A stretch of 64,000 nt of DNA. Source: Cyclobacterium roseum. GTDB taxonomy: Bacteria > Bacteroidota > Bacteroidia > Cytophagales > Cyclobacteriaceae. Made by a program: the position numbers and the translations under genes. The notes under the pieces were generated by a model. It saw nothing but the letters and a program-made list of their open reading frames with translations, was not told the origin of the DNA and made no database searches. Positions within the stretch are counted from its first letter, which is position 1; each line of letters begins with the position of its first letter. The stretch is from assembly GCF_010119225.1 (NCBI RefSeq), contig NZ_WNKF01000011.1:1-64000 (forward strand), read 5' to 3'. This document shows, piece by piece, positions 27,896 through 36,569 of this stretch.

Positions 27896-28693
27896 ATGAA
27901 GAAATATACTCAATTAGCCTTCCTGGCTGCATTTTCCACAATGGCCTTTGCTTGTGGATCGGGGCAGCAAAATGATTCCGAGACCGAAAGCGTCGCCCAA
28001 GCCGTTCAGAGTGAGGATGACAACGATGGTTTTGTTCAAATTTTTGATGGGAGCACTTTGAATGGCTGGGATGGCGATGCTACCTATTGGCGCGTAGAAG
28101 ACGGAACCCTGGTGGGAGAAATTACCGAAGAAACCAAGTTGGAAAGAAATCATTTTATTATCTGGCAAGGGGGGCAACCGGGAGATTTTGAATTCAAGGC
28201 CGAGTTTAAAATCACTGAGGCTGGCAATTCCGGTGTCAATTATCGTAGCGAAATGGTTGAGGATCTCCCCTTCGCACTACGTGGCTATCAGGCCGATATT
28301 GACGGTAAAAACAATTACACCGGTCAAAATTACGAAGAAAGAAAGCGGACCACGCTTGCATACATCGGACAGAAAACGAAAATCAACCCCCAGGAAACGG
28401 AGGGCGATCTCCGAGCCAATGTGGAGCGGAATGCCTGGTTGGGGCTGGAAGTAGTAGAAGAACTTGGTGACAGGGAAGAAATGAAGCAGGTAGTAAATTC
28501 CAATGACTGGAATGAGATTCATATTGTAGCCAAAGGAAACAGACTGCAACATTACATTAATGGCACACTGATGAGTGATGTAACCGACGAGGATCCTGCA
28601 AATAGGTCCATGAAGGGATATTTGGGCATGCAGGTACATGTGGGGCCTCCCATGCAGGTAGCCTACCGAAATATATTTTTGAAAGAACTTTAG
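27896..28693 (+). CDS. DUF1080 (3-keto-disaccharide hydrolase family) lipoprotein
   Basis: The 265-aa lipoprotein has a signal peptide ending in AFACG, followed by a Gln/Glu/Ser-rich spacer. The body is one DUF1080 domain with a lectin-like jelly roll: GFVQIFDGSTLNGWDGDATYWRVEDG, then EFKAEFKITEAGNSGVNYRSE, then NDWNEIHIVAKGNRLQHYINGTLM. DUF1080 proteins include enzymes that cleave 3-keto-glycosides, often next to Gfo/Idh oxidoreductases and TIM-barrel isomerases, as here. ATG 27896 begins a proper signal peptide; the in-frame TTG at 27857 does not. Confidence 0.88.
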   Translation: MKKYTQLAFLAAFSTMAFACGSGQQNDSETESVAQAVQSEDDNDGFVQIFDGSTLNGWDGDATYWRVEDGTLVGEITEETKLERNHFIIWQGGQPGDFEFKAEFKITEAGNSGVNYRSEMVEDLPFALRGYQADIDGKNNYTGQNYEERKRTTLAYIGQKTKINPQETEGDLRANVERNAWLGLEVVEELGDREEMKQVVNSNDWNEIHIVAKGNRLQHYINGTLMSDVTDEDPANRSMKGYLGMQVHVGPPMQVAYRNIFLKEL

Positions 28694-28701
28694 TAGTGAA
28701 G

Positions 28702-28739
28702 CTATCCTATCTGGAGAGATACCAGAAAGAACAGGATAG
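28702..28739. promoter_or_regulatory. Inverted CTATCCT/AGGATAG element before the DUF4432 gene
   Basis: CTATCCT (28702-28708) and AGGATAG (28733-28739) form an inverted repeat with an inner CTGG/CCAG pair. The right arm is part of ACAGGATAGT, the motif seen upstream of both complete SusC genes. It may be an operator that links expression of this gene to the transporters. Confidence 0.4.
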
Positions 28740-28782
28740 TTAGGATAACTTAAAGCCATATATTGTACAAAAACACAGATTT

Positions 28783-29847
28783 ATGGATTCCGGATACAAT
28801 CCCTGGAATGGAAAAGTAGGTAGTGTTCGTCAGATAGGCGGAATCGAAACCAGCGTTTTGGATAACGGTCCCGGACGTGGTGTTCGTGTGGCCTGGATCG
28901 ATACCGGGGCCGGATTGCGCTACCAGGTGGTTCTTGACCGAGGTATGGATATCAGTGCTGCTTTTTTTCGGTCGCAAAGTCTGGCATGGCTTAGTCAGGT
29001 CGGAATCACAGCACCTTCCCCTTTTTCGGACAAGGGCCTGGATTGGCTTCGGACCTTTGGTGGAGGCTTGCTCACGACTTGTGGGTTGAGTCATGTAGGA
29101 GGCCCCGAGGAGGATGAGCAGGGTCATCGGGGATTGCACGGAAGGATTTCAAATAATCCGGCAGAAATCATCGAAATCAAACAACCGGATATTCTTGGCG
29201 GCGACTTGAACATGCAGCTAACAGGCATTATTCGGGAAAGCAGTGTGTTTGGCCCGCATTTGGTCTTAAAGCGCACCATTACCGGGATTTTAGGACAACC
29301 TTACTTGAAGATAACGGATGAAGTCATCAATGAGTCCAATGTGGAAGTTCCCCATATGTTGCTTTACCATGTGAATTTTGGCTGGCCTTTGGTGGATGAG
29401 GGGAGCCGGATCGTGTGGAAGGGCTCCTGGAAGTCCAGGGATGGAGATGCTCAGAACCGGATTTTCAATCCCAAAAATGACTTCAAAACCTGCCCGCCCC
29501 CATTGGAAGATCATGCAGGGTTTGGGGAAGACGTAGCATTTATCGATCCGGAGGTAGAAAGTGATAATCGCTGTCGGGCGGGCATCTATAATTCCTCTCT
29601 GGGTTTTGCCCTTAGGATGACTTTTGATAAACGCCAATTACCCAGCCTGGTTAACTGGCAACATTGGGGAAAAAATGAATACGTTACTGCCTTGGAACCT
29701 GGCACCCATCCGCCGATAGGGCAGGCCAAAGCCAGAGAAGACGGCTCCTTGATCATGCTCAAACCAGGTGAAAAACGTACCTATGACCTCATGCTGGACG
29801 TTTTGACGGACAGCAAAGGGCTTAAATCCTTTACAAATACGAAATAA
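28783..29847 (+). CDS. DUF4432 (aldose 1-epimerase-like) protein
   Basis: The 354-aa cytoplasmic protein has the galactose-mutarotase-type fold of the DUF4432 family. Typical segments are VLDRGMDISAAFFRSQSLAW, then GGGLLTTCGLSHVGGPEE, then HRGLHGRISNNPAE and YHVNFGWPLVDEGSR. Such proteins are thought to interconvert anomers or related sugar forms. The sugar is unknown. It lies inside the keto-sugar gene run and is 35 nt upstream of the cupin isomerase-like gene. Confidence 0.82.
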   Translation: MDSGYNPWNGKVGSVRQIGGIETSVLDNGPGRGVRVAWIDTGAGLRYQVVLDRGMDISAAFFRSQSLAWLSQVGITAPSPFSDKGLDWLRTFGGGLLTTCGLSHVGGPEEDEQGHRGLHGRISNNPAEIIEIKQPDILGGDLNMQLTGIIRESSVFGPHLVLKRTITGILGQPYLKITDEVINESNVEVPHMLLYHVNFGWPLVDEGSRIVWKGSWKSRDGDAQNRIFNPKNDFKTCPPPLEDHAGFGEDVAFIDPEVESDNRCRAGIYNSSLGFALRMTFDKRQLPSLVNWQHWGKNEYVTALEPGTHPPIGQAKAREDGSLIMLKPGEKRTYDLMLDVLTDSKGLKSFTNTK

Positions 29848-29881
29848 GTAGCATTACAAACAATAAATCAAATAAGAACCT

Positions 29882-31087
29882 ATGAGTTTGGCAAAAAAAG
29901 CAATAGAAGAAGGACAGGGGATTTTGCGCCTGGCACCTACTTGGGTACCCAGATCTTTTTGTGTTCCCGGAAGGAGGATAAAATTACACCCGGATGATTA
30001 TTACGTGTTGGGTGGGGAACGAGGAGGAATCGATGAACGATGGCTTTCTTCCACCACCGCTGCCGAAAATGGACCCCTTACCGGGAAAGATGAAGGGTTG
30101 AGCAAAGTAATTGTTGGGGCTGAGGGCAAGGAGGAACAAATCCTGCTTAAGGATGTAATCGAAGAACTTCAAGGTGAAATCATAGGATCCCGAATTTGGG
30201 ACGAGCACCAAAGCTGGCCCATGTATTCCAAGTTTTTTGATAATATGGGGCCCCTGCCGCACCACATTCATCATAACGATGAGCACGCTGCTAAAATCGG
30301 GATGAAAGGAAAGCCGGAAGCCTACTATTTCCCGCCGCAGTTGAATAATCACGGAGGAGATTTCCCCTATACCTTTTTTGGGATCGCTCCGGGTACTACG
30401 AGAGAGCAAATCAAGGAATGTCTGATGAATTTCAATAAGGGGGACAACAAGATCACCAGTTTCTCCCAGGCATTTAAACTGGATCCGGGAACGGGTTGGG
30501 ATGTGCCTCCGGGGATGCTGCATGCACCCGGTAGCATGTGTACCTACGAGCCCCAAAAGGCATCCGATGTTTTTGCCATGTACCAGTCTCTGGTCAATGA
30601 AGCCATTATTCCCGAAGAACTCCTTTGGAAAGGAACACCGAAGGACCGGATGGGAGATTACGATCAGCTGATGGAAGTTATTGACTGGGATTTGAATGTG
30701 GATCCAAACATCCTGGAGACCCGGTTCATGGCTCCTGTTCCTGTAAAGGATACCGCTGCCATGGAAGCGGAAGGTTTTATTGAAAACTGGATTTGCTATC
30801 GATCAGATGCTTTCAGTGCCAAAGAGCTGACGGTTATGCCCGGACAAACGGTCACGATAAAGGACAATGCGGCTTATGGTATGATCATGATGCAAGGTCA
30901 TGGGACCATGGGCGTATGGGATGTGGAGACCCCTGCCCTGATCCGATACGGACAATTGACCCATGACGAATATTTTGTAACGGAAAAAGCGGCCAGGGAA
31001 GGAGTAAAAATCAGCAATCACTCTAAAACCGATCCGATTGTGATGCTCAAACATTTTGGTCCCGGAAATCCAGACCTTAAATTATAA
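29882..31087 (+). CDS. Cupin-type, mannose-6-phosphate-isomerase-like protein
   Basis: The 401-aa cytoplasmic protein has the cupin fold of class I mannose-6-phosphate isomerase relatives. Its metal-binding cluster, PHHIHHNDEH, lies near residue 128. DPGTGWDVPPGMLHAPGS near residue 205 is the second half of the first cupin, and a second cupin-like half starts near residue 310. The N-terminus LAPTWVPRSFCVPGRRI is characteristic of this group, whose substrate may be a sugar or keto-sugar. It is 35 nt from the DUF4432 gene and probably co-transcribed. Confidence 0.75.
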   Translation: MSLAKKAIEEGQGILRLAPTWVPRSFCVPGRRIKLHPDDYYVLGGERGGIDERWLSSTTAAENGPLTGKDEGLSKVIVGAEGKEEQILLKDVIEELQGEIIGSRIWDEHQSWPMYSKFFDNMGPLPHHIHHNDEHAAKIGMKGKPEAYYFPPQLNNHGGDFPYTFFGIAPGTTREQIKECLMNFNKGDNKITSFSQAFKLDPGTGWDVPPGMLHAPGSMCTYEPQKASDVFAMYQSLVNEAIIPEELLWKGTPKDRMGDYDQLMEVIDWDLNVDPNILETRFMAPVPVKDTAAMEAEGFIENWICYRSDAFSAKELTVMPGQTVTIKDNAAYGMIMMQGHGTMGVWDVETPALIRYGQLTHDEYFVTEKAAREGVKISNHSKTDPIVMLKHFGPGNPDLKL

Positions 31088-31109
31088 GTATCGCCTTATT
31101 TATAGGGGC

Positions 31110-31135
31110 AGAATCCTCTTTTATACTGGGATTCT
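31110..31135 (+). terminator. Weak hairpin after the cupin gene
   Basis: AGAATCC and GGATTCT form a 7-bp stem just after the gene but no good T-run follows. It may be a weak terminator or processing site. Confidence 0.35.
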
Positions 31136-31260
31136 TTCAGTTATTTATTAAATTGAAGGGGATTTTTGGAGGAAGATCTCCGGTAACATGCTGAGGCTTC
31201 CTCTTTAACAGAGCTTTATTTTAATTTCAATCAATTATTCATAGTAAAAAAAATAATATT

Positions 31261-32292
31261 ATGTCCCAAAATAATTTTCCAAAGTTACATAATGCCACCT
31301 GGCCTGGAATTGTAGGAAAGGGGCCGGATTCGGAACCCATCATTTCCTTTGATGAGATGCTGGAAAACACCGCCAAAGCGGAAGTTGACGGAGTAAAGTT
31401 TGATGGAGTGGACATAGGTCTTTTTGACCCTCATATCGATCTGGAAATGGACGACGATGGGGTAAAAAAGCTTGTTGACAAGGTGTCTTCCTACAATCTG
31501 GAAATTGGCTCAGTAGTGGCTCCTATCTGGGGAGGTCCCATACTGGGTTCCAAAGAAGACCGGGCCACCTACCTGGATTTACTGGAAAAATCCTGTAAAC
31601 TAGCTTCAAAGCTCCGGGAAGCAGGAATCCGACCCAATGGCATTGTCCGGGTGGATACGGCCAGTAGCCCGGAACAATGGGCCAAAGATCCGAAAGGAAG
31701 CCAAAAGATCATCGTAGAGACCTTTAAGGAGGCCTGTAAAATTGCTGAGAATTACGGGGAAAAGTTAGCTGCCGAAGGCGAAATTTGCTGGGGAGGCATG
31801 CACAGCTGGAAGACCATGCTGGAAACACTGGAGTCTGTAGACAGTCCCTACCTGGGTTTTCAGGCAGACATGGCGCATACCCTATTATATACCCTGGGCT
31901 ACAACTATCCGGAGCATAGAATTTTACCGGAGGGCTACGATTGGAAGGATAAATCCGTATGGAAAGCGGCATTAAAGGAAATGACCGATGCCTTGCGTCC
32001 CTGGACCATCGATTTTCACGTGGCTCAAAATGATGCCACCGTTTTTGGTTCAGGATCTCATGATAAGACCGGCAGGCATTGCCTGGCTAATGATCCTAAT
32101 GGAAAATTGGATATTGCCGAAGACGCAGGATACTGGCTGCGAGATGAGAAAGGAAATCTCACCAAAGCTTTTAACCACATTTGCTGGGATGGTTGCATGT
32201 TCCCCAATGCGGTGATGAGCAAGCAGGACACCTGGAATAATATTCTAGCAGCATTGATTCAGGTTAGAGAGGCGCACGGCTGGAAAGCCTAA
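31261..32292 (+). CDS. TIM-barrel sugar isomerase/epimerase family protein
   Basis: The 343-aa cytoplasmic protein has the xylose-isomerase-like TIM barrel (AP endonuclease family 2 fold). Residues expected to bind a divalent metal are seen in EGEICWGGMHSW, YLGFQADMAH and WTIDFHVAQND. Homologues with this shape isomerise or epimerise keto sugars and inositol derivatives. The next gene is a Gfo/Idh/MocA oxidoreductase, a common partner. The ATG at 31261 begins right after an A-rich leader. Confidence 0.8.
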   Translation: MSQNNFPKLHNATWPGIVGKGPDSEPIISFDEMLENTAKAEVDGVKFDGVDIGLFDPHIDLEMDDDGVKKLVDKVSSYNLEIGSVVAPIWGGPILGSKEDRATYLDLLEKSCKLASKLREAGIRPNGIVRVDTASSPEQWAKDPKGSQKIIVETFKEACKIAENYGEKLAAEGEICWGGMHSWKTMLETLESVDSPYLGFQADMAHTLLYTLGYNYPEHRILPEGYDWKDKSVWKAALKEMTDALRPWTIDFHVAQNDATVFGSGSHDKTGRHCLANDPNGKLDIAEDAGYWLRDEKGNLTKAFNHICWDGCMFPNAVMSKQDTWNNILAALIQVREAHGWKA

Positions 32293-32335
32293 GTCCGATT
32301 CTTGTTTTGAATAGATTCGATTTTCCAAACAAAAA

Positions 32336-33499
32336 ATGTTAACCATGTCAGAAAAAAAGCAAATACGAATAGGATTGATCGGTACGGGTTTGATGGGAAG
32401 AATTCATACCAACGGATATAAACGATTAGGGGATTTTTTTCCCGAATACGAATACCGGCCGGTATTGCAAGTGGCCTGCTCCAGACGGGAGGATAAAATT
32501 AAGGCCTTTGCCGAACAGTGGGGCTATGCCTCCTACGAAACCGACTGGAAAAAAGTCATTGCGCGGGACGATGTGGATGCCATTGACATCTGTACGCCTA
32601 ACGATTCGCATGCCGAGATCGCCATTGCCGCTGCCAAGGCAGGGAAGATGATTTTGTGTGAAAAACCGCTTTCCCGAACCCTGGAAGAAGCCAAGGAGAT
32701 GGTCAAAGTGATTGAAGCTACGGGCGTAAAAAATACGGTTTGGTATAATTACCGTAGGGTACCCGCGGTTACCCTGGCCAAGCAATTGGTAGATTCCGGA
32801 AAATTGGGTAAAATTTTCCATTACCGGGCCAATTTTCTTCAGGACTGGACCATCAGTCCGGACCTTCCTCAAGGTGGAGACGCTTTGTGGAGGCTGGATG
32901 CCGATGCGGCTGGTTCCGGGGTAACGGGAGACCTGCTGGCGCACTGCATTGATACGGCCATGTGGCTGAATGGGGGGATTAAAGATGTGTCCGGTATGGC
33001 GGAGACCTTCATTAAAGAACGGGTACATCAAGAAAGTGGCGAGAAGAAAAAAGTTGGCATAGACGATGCCTGTACCTTCCATTGCCATTTTGACAATGGT
33101 TCGCTGGGGCTGTTTGAGGCTACCCGCTATGCCAGAGGGCATAAAGCATTGTATACCTTTGAAATAAATGGAGAACATGCGTCCATTCGCTGGGATTTAC
33201 ACGATTTGAATCGCCTGGAATATTTTGATCACCGGGATGAATCGGTGGTTAGAGGATGGCGATCCATTCACGTCACCGATGCGGATCAGCCGTATATGGA
33301 CCGTTGGTGGATACCCGGTACCAGTATTGGCTACGAACATTCGTTTATTCATCAGGTGGCTGATTTCTTTAAAAGCCTGGAAGGAGACGAACCGTGTTCG
33401 CCTACTTTTAAGGATGCTTACGAAACCCAAAAGGTTTGTCAGGCCGTGTTGGATTCGGCAGCCTCCAGAACATGGAAAGATACCGGCGTGGATTGGTAG
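32336..33499 (+). CDS. Gfo/Idh/MocA-family NAD(P)-dependent oxidoreductase
   Basis: The 387-aa enzyme oxidises a sugar or cyclitol with NAD(P). The Rossmann motif [12 protein letters not shown] is at residues ~12-25, and the family-specific EKPL ([12 protein letters not shown]) is near residue 103 with its catalytic lysine. The second domain has [14 protein letters not shown], the usual His of the active site. It follows the TIM-barrel gene by 43 nt and probably works on the same keto-sugar pathway. The ATG at 32336 is preferred, with another at 32345. A strong terminator follows. Confidence 0.92.
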   Translation: MLTMSEKKQIRIGLIGTGLMGRIHTNGYKRLGDFFPEYEYRPVLQVACSRREDKIKAFAEQWGYASYETDWKKVIARDDVDAIDICTPNDSHAEIAIAAAKAGKMILCEKPLSRTLEEAKEMVKVIEATGVKNTVWYNYRRVPAVTLAKQLVDSGKLGKIFHYRANFLQDWTISPDLPQGGDALWRLDADAAGSGVTGDLLAHCIDTAMWLNGGIKDVSGMAETFIKERVHQESGEKKKVGIDDACTFHCHFDNGSLGLFEATRYARGHKALYTFEINGEHASIRWDLHDLNRLEYFDHRDESVVRGWRSIHVTDADQPYMDRWWIPGTSIGYEHSFIHQVADFFKSLEGDEPCSPTFKDAYETQKVCQAVLDSAASRTWKDTGVDW

Positions 33500-33536
33500 T
33501 TTTCCCTCCGATCGGATACGCTTTTGTTATCGTTTA

Positions 33537-33576
33537 AAATCCAGGCCTTTTTTAAAACAAAAGGTCTGGATTTTTT
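33537..33576 (+). terminator. Terminator between the sugar genes and the ebo cluster
   Basis: AAAATCCAGGCCTTTT (33537-33552) pairs with AAAAGGTCTGGATT (from ~33558), with T's to 33576 after it. It is strong and bounds the ebo cluster on its left. Confidence 0.85.
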
Positions 33577-33592
33577 CTTTTTCCTTGCTTTA

Positions 33593-33600
33593 TACTTTTG
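33593..33600 (+). promoter_or_regulatory. Candidate -7 box (TACTTTTG) of the ebo cluster
   Basis: TACTTTTG fits TAnnTTTG exactly and lies ~87 nt before the eboA ATG, directly after the terminator. No clear -33 element is seen. Confidence 0.4.
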
Positions 33601-33686
33601 ACAAAAAATATGATTATTCTCAGTTTCAAAAAATGAAAATGGAATAAGTGTTATATTTACCGAGAATTTAACTGATCGTTTGACTT

Positions 33687-34574
33687 ATGCATAACCTAAG
33701 CGCTACCAGGCAATTTCTAAAGGATCTTCTATCGGATGCGGCATCCGCCCAAGCCATGGATTGGTTGAGTACCCAGGTAGAAAAAATTAAAAAAGCAGAT
33801 GGACAGATGAAGTTTTTCCTGGCTTTTAGCCAGGCATCCAGGCATTTCTCAAAGGAAGTGCTGAATTTGTCAGAACAAAAGGAACTGGAAGCAAGGAAAA
33901 TCCGAGCTGGATTTCAGCCGGGTTCCTGGACGGTTTTACAAACGGCCCGAACCTTATTGGTATTGGAAATTGCTTCTGAGACAGCAGGGGATTGGATCCA
34001 TACACTGGATCGGCTCTTCGAATCGGCGGATATGCATGAGCAGGAGGCTTTGTATGCCGCGCTTCCCTTGTTGCCCATTCCTGAAAAACATACCCATCGG
34101 GCTGCCGAGGGCATTCGAACCAATATAACCTCCGTTTTTGATGCGGTGGCATTGGAAAACCCCTACCCTTCGGAGTTTTTGGATGAGCCAGCCTGGAACC
34201 AACTGCTGCTAAAGGCGATCTTTATGCAACGACCCCTCTACCGGATAGTGGGTGCCGATCGGCGGGCAAACATCAGGCTTGCGAAAACGCTGGTGGATTA
34301 CGTGCACGAACGCTGGTCAGCCGGGAGGAATGTCATCCCGGAATTATGGCGTTTTCTGGCACCCTTCGTGGACGAAGAGGTTTTGGGTTTATTAGAAAAG
34401 GTATTAGAGGAAGGAAATGATTTGGAAAGGAAGGCGGCTGCATTGGCCTGTTCTTCCGGTGAGCATCCTGGTTGTGTGATTCTGCTATCCAAATATCCGG
34501 ATTTACAGGAAATGATCGCAAGAGGAGACCTCTCCTGGGAGGGGATCGGAAAGGAATACGATGCGGAAAGATAG
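33687..34574 (+). CDS. eboA: EboA-domain protein
   Basis: The 295-aa, mainly helical, soluble protein matches EboA, the first gene of the ebo cluster. Family-like segments are the N-terminal LKDLLSDAASAQAMDWL and QPGSWTVLQTARTLLVL, then EQEALYAALPLLPIPEKH and ENPYPSEFLDEPAWNQLLLKAIFM. No catalytic motif is visible and the activity of EboA is unknown. It is followed in the same direction by eboB-F, exactly the order of described clusters. The identity of the cluster supports the identity of this gene, and the reverse. Confidence 0.85.
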   Translation: MHNLSATRQFLKDLLSDAASAQAMDWLSTQVEKIKKADGQMKFFLAFSQASRHFSKEVLNLSEQKELEARKIRAGFQPGSWTVLQTARTLLVLEIASETAGDWIHTLDRLFESADMHEQEALYAALPLLPIPEKHTHRAAEGIRTNITSVFDAVALENPYPSEFLDEPAWNQLLLKAIFMQRPLYRIVGADRRANIRLAKTLVDYVHERWSAGRNVIPELWRFLAPFVDEEVLGLLEKVLEEGNDLERKAAALACSSGEHPGCVILLSKYPDLQEMIARGDLSWEGIGKEYDAER

Positions 34575-34680
34575 GTTCAGCTTTCTTATTTGCCGCTTCC
34601 TTAGGAAATGACCCGTTCACCGGGGATTGTTATGAATTGGATTAAAAAAAGATTAGGTTAGCAAATAAAATTAATTCGTT

Positions 34681-35592
34681 ATGATGTACATCGATCCACA
34701 TATACACGTTACCTCCCGGACTACAGATGATTACGAAGCCATGCAGAAGGCAGGGATCGTAGCGGTCATTGAACCGGCGTTTTGGTTGGGACAGCCCCGC
34801 ACCAAGGTGGGTAGCTTTCAGGATTATTTCAGCAGCCTGGTAGGTTGGGAACGTTTTCGGGCCAAGCAATTTGGTATCGTTCATTACTGTACCATTGGCT
34901 TGAATAGCAAGGAGGCCAATAATGTAGCCTTGGCGGAAGAAGTCATGGAGTTGTTGCCGCTGTATGTTGGTAAAGAGGGAGTGGTGGCGATTGGTGAGAT
35001 TGGGTATGACGACCAAACGGAGGCAGAAGACCGCTTTTACCGCTTGCAGCTGGAGCTTGCCAAAGACGTGGATCTTCCGGTGATGATCCATACTCCCCAT
35101 CGGGATAAGAAGAAAGGAACCATCCGGAGCATGGATGTGAGTGAGGAACACGGCCTGGATCCGGGAATGGTCATCGTCGATCACAACAACGAAGAAACGG
35201 TGAAAGAAGTGCTGGATAGAGGCTACTGGGCGGCGTTTACCATCTATCCCCATACCAAAATGGGAAGTGAGCGAATGGTGGAAATAGTCAGAGAATACGG
35301 GCCGGACCGCATCATCGTGGATAGCGCGGCGGATTGGGGTATTAGCGATCCGCTGGCGGTGCCAAAGACGGCCGATTTGATGTTGGAAAAAGGAATTCCG
35401 GAGGAGCATGTGCGGATGGTTTGTTATCAAAATGCATTGAAGGCATACGGACAAAGCGGGCAGATGGAAGAAAAAGACTGGCTGGAAAAAGAACCCATCG
35501 ATCAAACCAAAAAACATGGAGGAAGTACCGTCTTGAGAGGGGGACAAAAACCCAGGGTGGACAATGATTCCTCGAATATCATAGAGAATTGA
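34681..35592 (+). CDS. eboB: EboB, TatD-like metal-dependent hydrolase
   Basis: The 303-aa TIM-barrel hydrolase has the N-terminal metal motif DPHIHVTSRT (HxH) near residue 6. VAIGEIGYDD supplies the conserved bridging Glu, MIHTPHRDKKKG a His ligand, IVDHNN a further His, and VDSAADWG the last Asp. All TatD-type metal ligands thus look present, so it is probably active. The substrate is unknown. The gene ends at 35592, 8 nt before eboC. The ATG pair at 34681/34684 gives two close start options. Confidence 0.85.
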   Translation: MMYIDPHIHVTSRTTDDYEAMQKAGIVAVIEPAFWLGQPRTKVGSFQDYFSSLVGWERFRAKQFGIVHYCTIGLNSKEANNVALAEEVMELLPLYVGKEGVVAIGEIGYDDQTEAEDRFYRLQLELAKDVDLPVMIHTPHRDKKKGTIRSMDVSEEHGLDPGMVIVDHNNEETVKEVLDRGYWAAFTIYPHTKMGSERMVEIVREYGPDRIIVDSAADWGISDPLAVPKTADLMLEKGIPEEHVRMVCYQNALKAYGQSGQMEEKDWLEKEPIDQTKKHGGSTVLRGGQKPRVDNDSSNIIEN

Positions 35593-35600
35593 ATCGGTCG

Positions 35601-36500
35601 ATGCGATCCTTAATTGCTCACATCAGACTCACCCGCCCGGCTAATATTATCACGGCAATAGCCGATATTTTGGCCGGTGCGGCCATCTTAGGTGCGGCTT
35701 ATTTCCTTATACAGGAAAGCCAGTCAGAATGGTGGGGCGATCTTGGCTGGTTGGTTCTTGCCACGATTGGTCTCTATGGTGGCGGGGTGGCATTTAACGA
35801 TGTCTTTGATGCCGAATTGGATAAAAAGGAGCGTCCGGAACGCCCCATTCCCAGTGGGCAGGCGAGCGTTAAAAGTGCGGGCTGGATGGCCTTTTTATTG
35901 CTTTTGATGGGTGTGTTAGCCGCTTGGCAGGTTAGTTTGCTTTCCGGAGTCCTGGCCCTGGCGGTAGCCCTTTTGGCCCTTTTGTACGATGTCTGGGGAA
36001 AACACCAAACCCTTTTTGGGCCTATAAATATGGGCCTATGCAGAACAGGAAACCTGCTTTTGGGTATGAGTCTGGTTCCAGGGGCGGTGCAGCAATTTGC
36101 CTACATTGGATTGGTTCCGCTGGTTTATGTCGCCGCCATCACCATGGTCAGCCGCGGAGAAGTGCATGGGAAAAACACCCGTGCATTGTATGGCGGGTTG
36201 GTCATGTACGCGAGCATCCTTTTATTTATCGCCGGGTTGGCTTACATTCAGAAAGATCATTTTTGGGAAAGCCTTCCCTTTCTGGTCTTACTGGCCTATT
36301 TTATTTTCCCTCCCTTGGTGAAAGCAATAAAGAAGCAAGAACCGGCACTGATTGGCAAATCCGTGAAGGCGGCAGTACTCGCCTTAATCCTTGTAAATGC
36401 TTCTCTTGCGGCGGCTTTTTCCGGTTGGCTGGTGGGTTTGATCATTTTGTTACTATTGCCGGTATCCTTGCAATTGGCCAAGGTATTTGCCGTCACCTGA
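35601..36500 (+). CDS. eboC: EboC, UbiA-like prenyltransferase
   Basis: The 299-aa membrane protein has 8-9 predicted helices and belongs to the UbiA family. The first Asp-rich motif, NDVFDAELDKKERPERPIP, is clear near residue 72. The second is weakened (YDVWGKHQTLFGPINMG), lacking the usual DxxxD. RLTRPANIITA at the start is typical. It should transfer a prenyl chain, or bind a prenyl-like substrate, in the inner membrane. An in-frame TTG at 35589 overlaps the eboB stop; the ATG at 35601 fits the family better. Confidence 0.85.
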   Translation: MRSLIAHIRLTRPANIITAIADILAGAAILGAAYFLIQESQSEWWGDLGWLVLATIGLYGGGVAFNDVFDAELDKKERPERPIPSGQASVKSAGWMAFLLLLMGVLAAWQVSLLSGVLALAVALLALLYDVWGKHQTLFGPINMGLCRTGNLLLGMSLVPGAVQQFAYIGLVPLVYVAAITMVSRGEVHGKNTRALYGGLVMYASILLFIAGLAYIQKDHFWESLPFLVLLAYFIFPPLVKAIKKQEPALIGKSVKAAVLALILVNASLAAAFSGWLVGLIILLLLPVSLQLAKVFAVT

Positions 36501-36569
36501 TGAACCAAAAAGGGGATTAATTACTTATATTAATGAAATGAAACGTTCGGCGGAATCGTCTAGTTAAAA

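Noticed and set aside
34642-35547. 301-aa frame on the minus strand
   Set aside because: It is opposite eboB, whose metal ligands are all present; the antisense frame has no recognisable motif.
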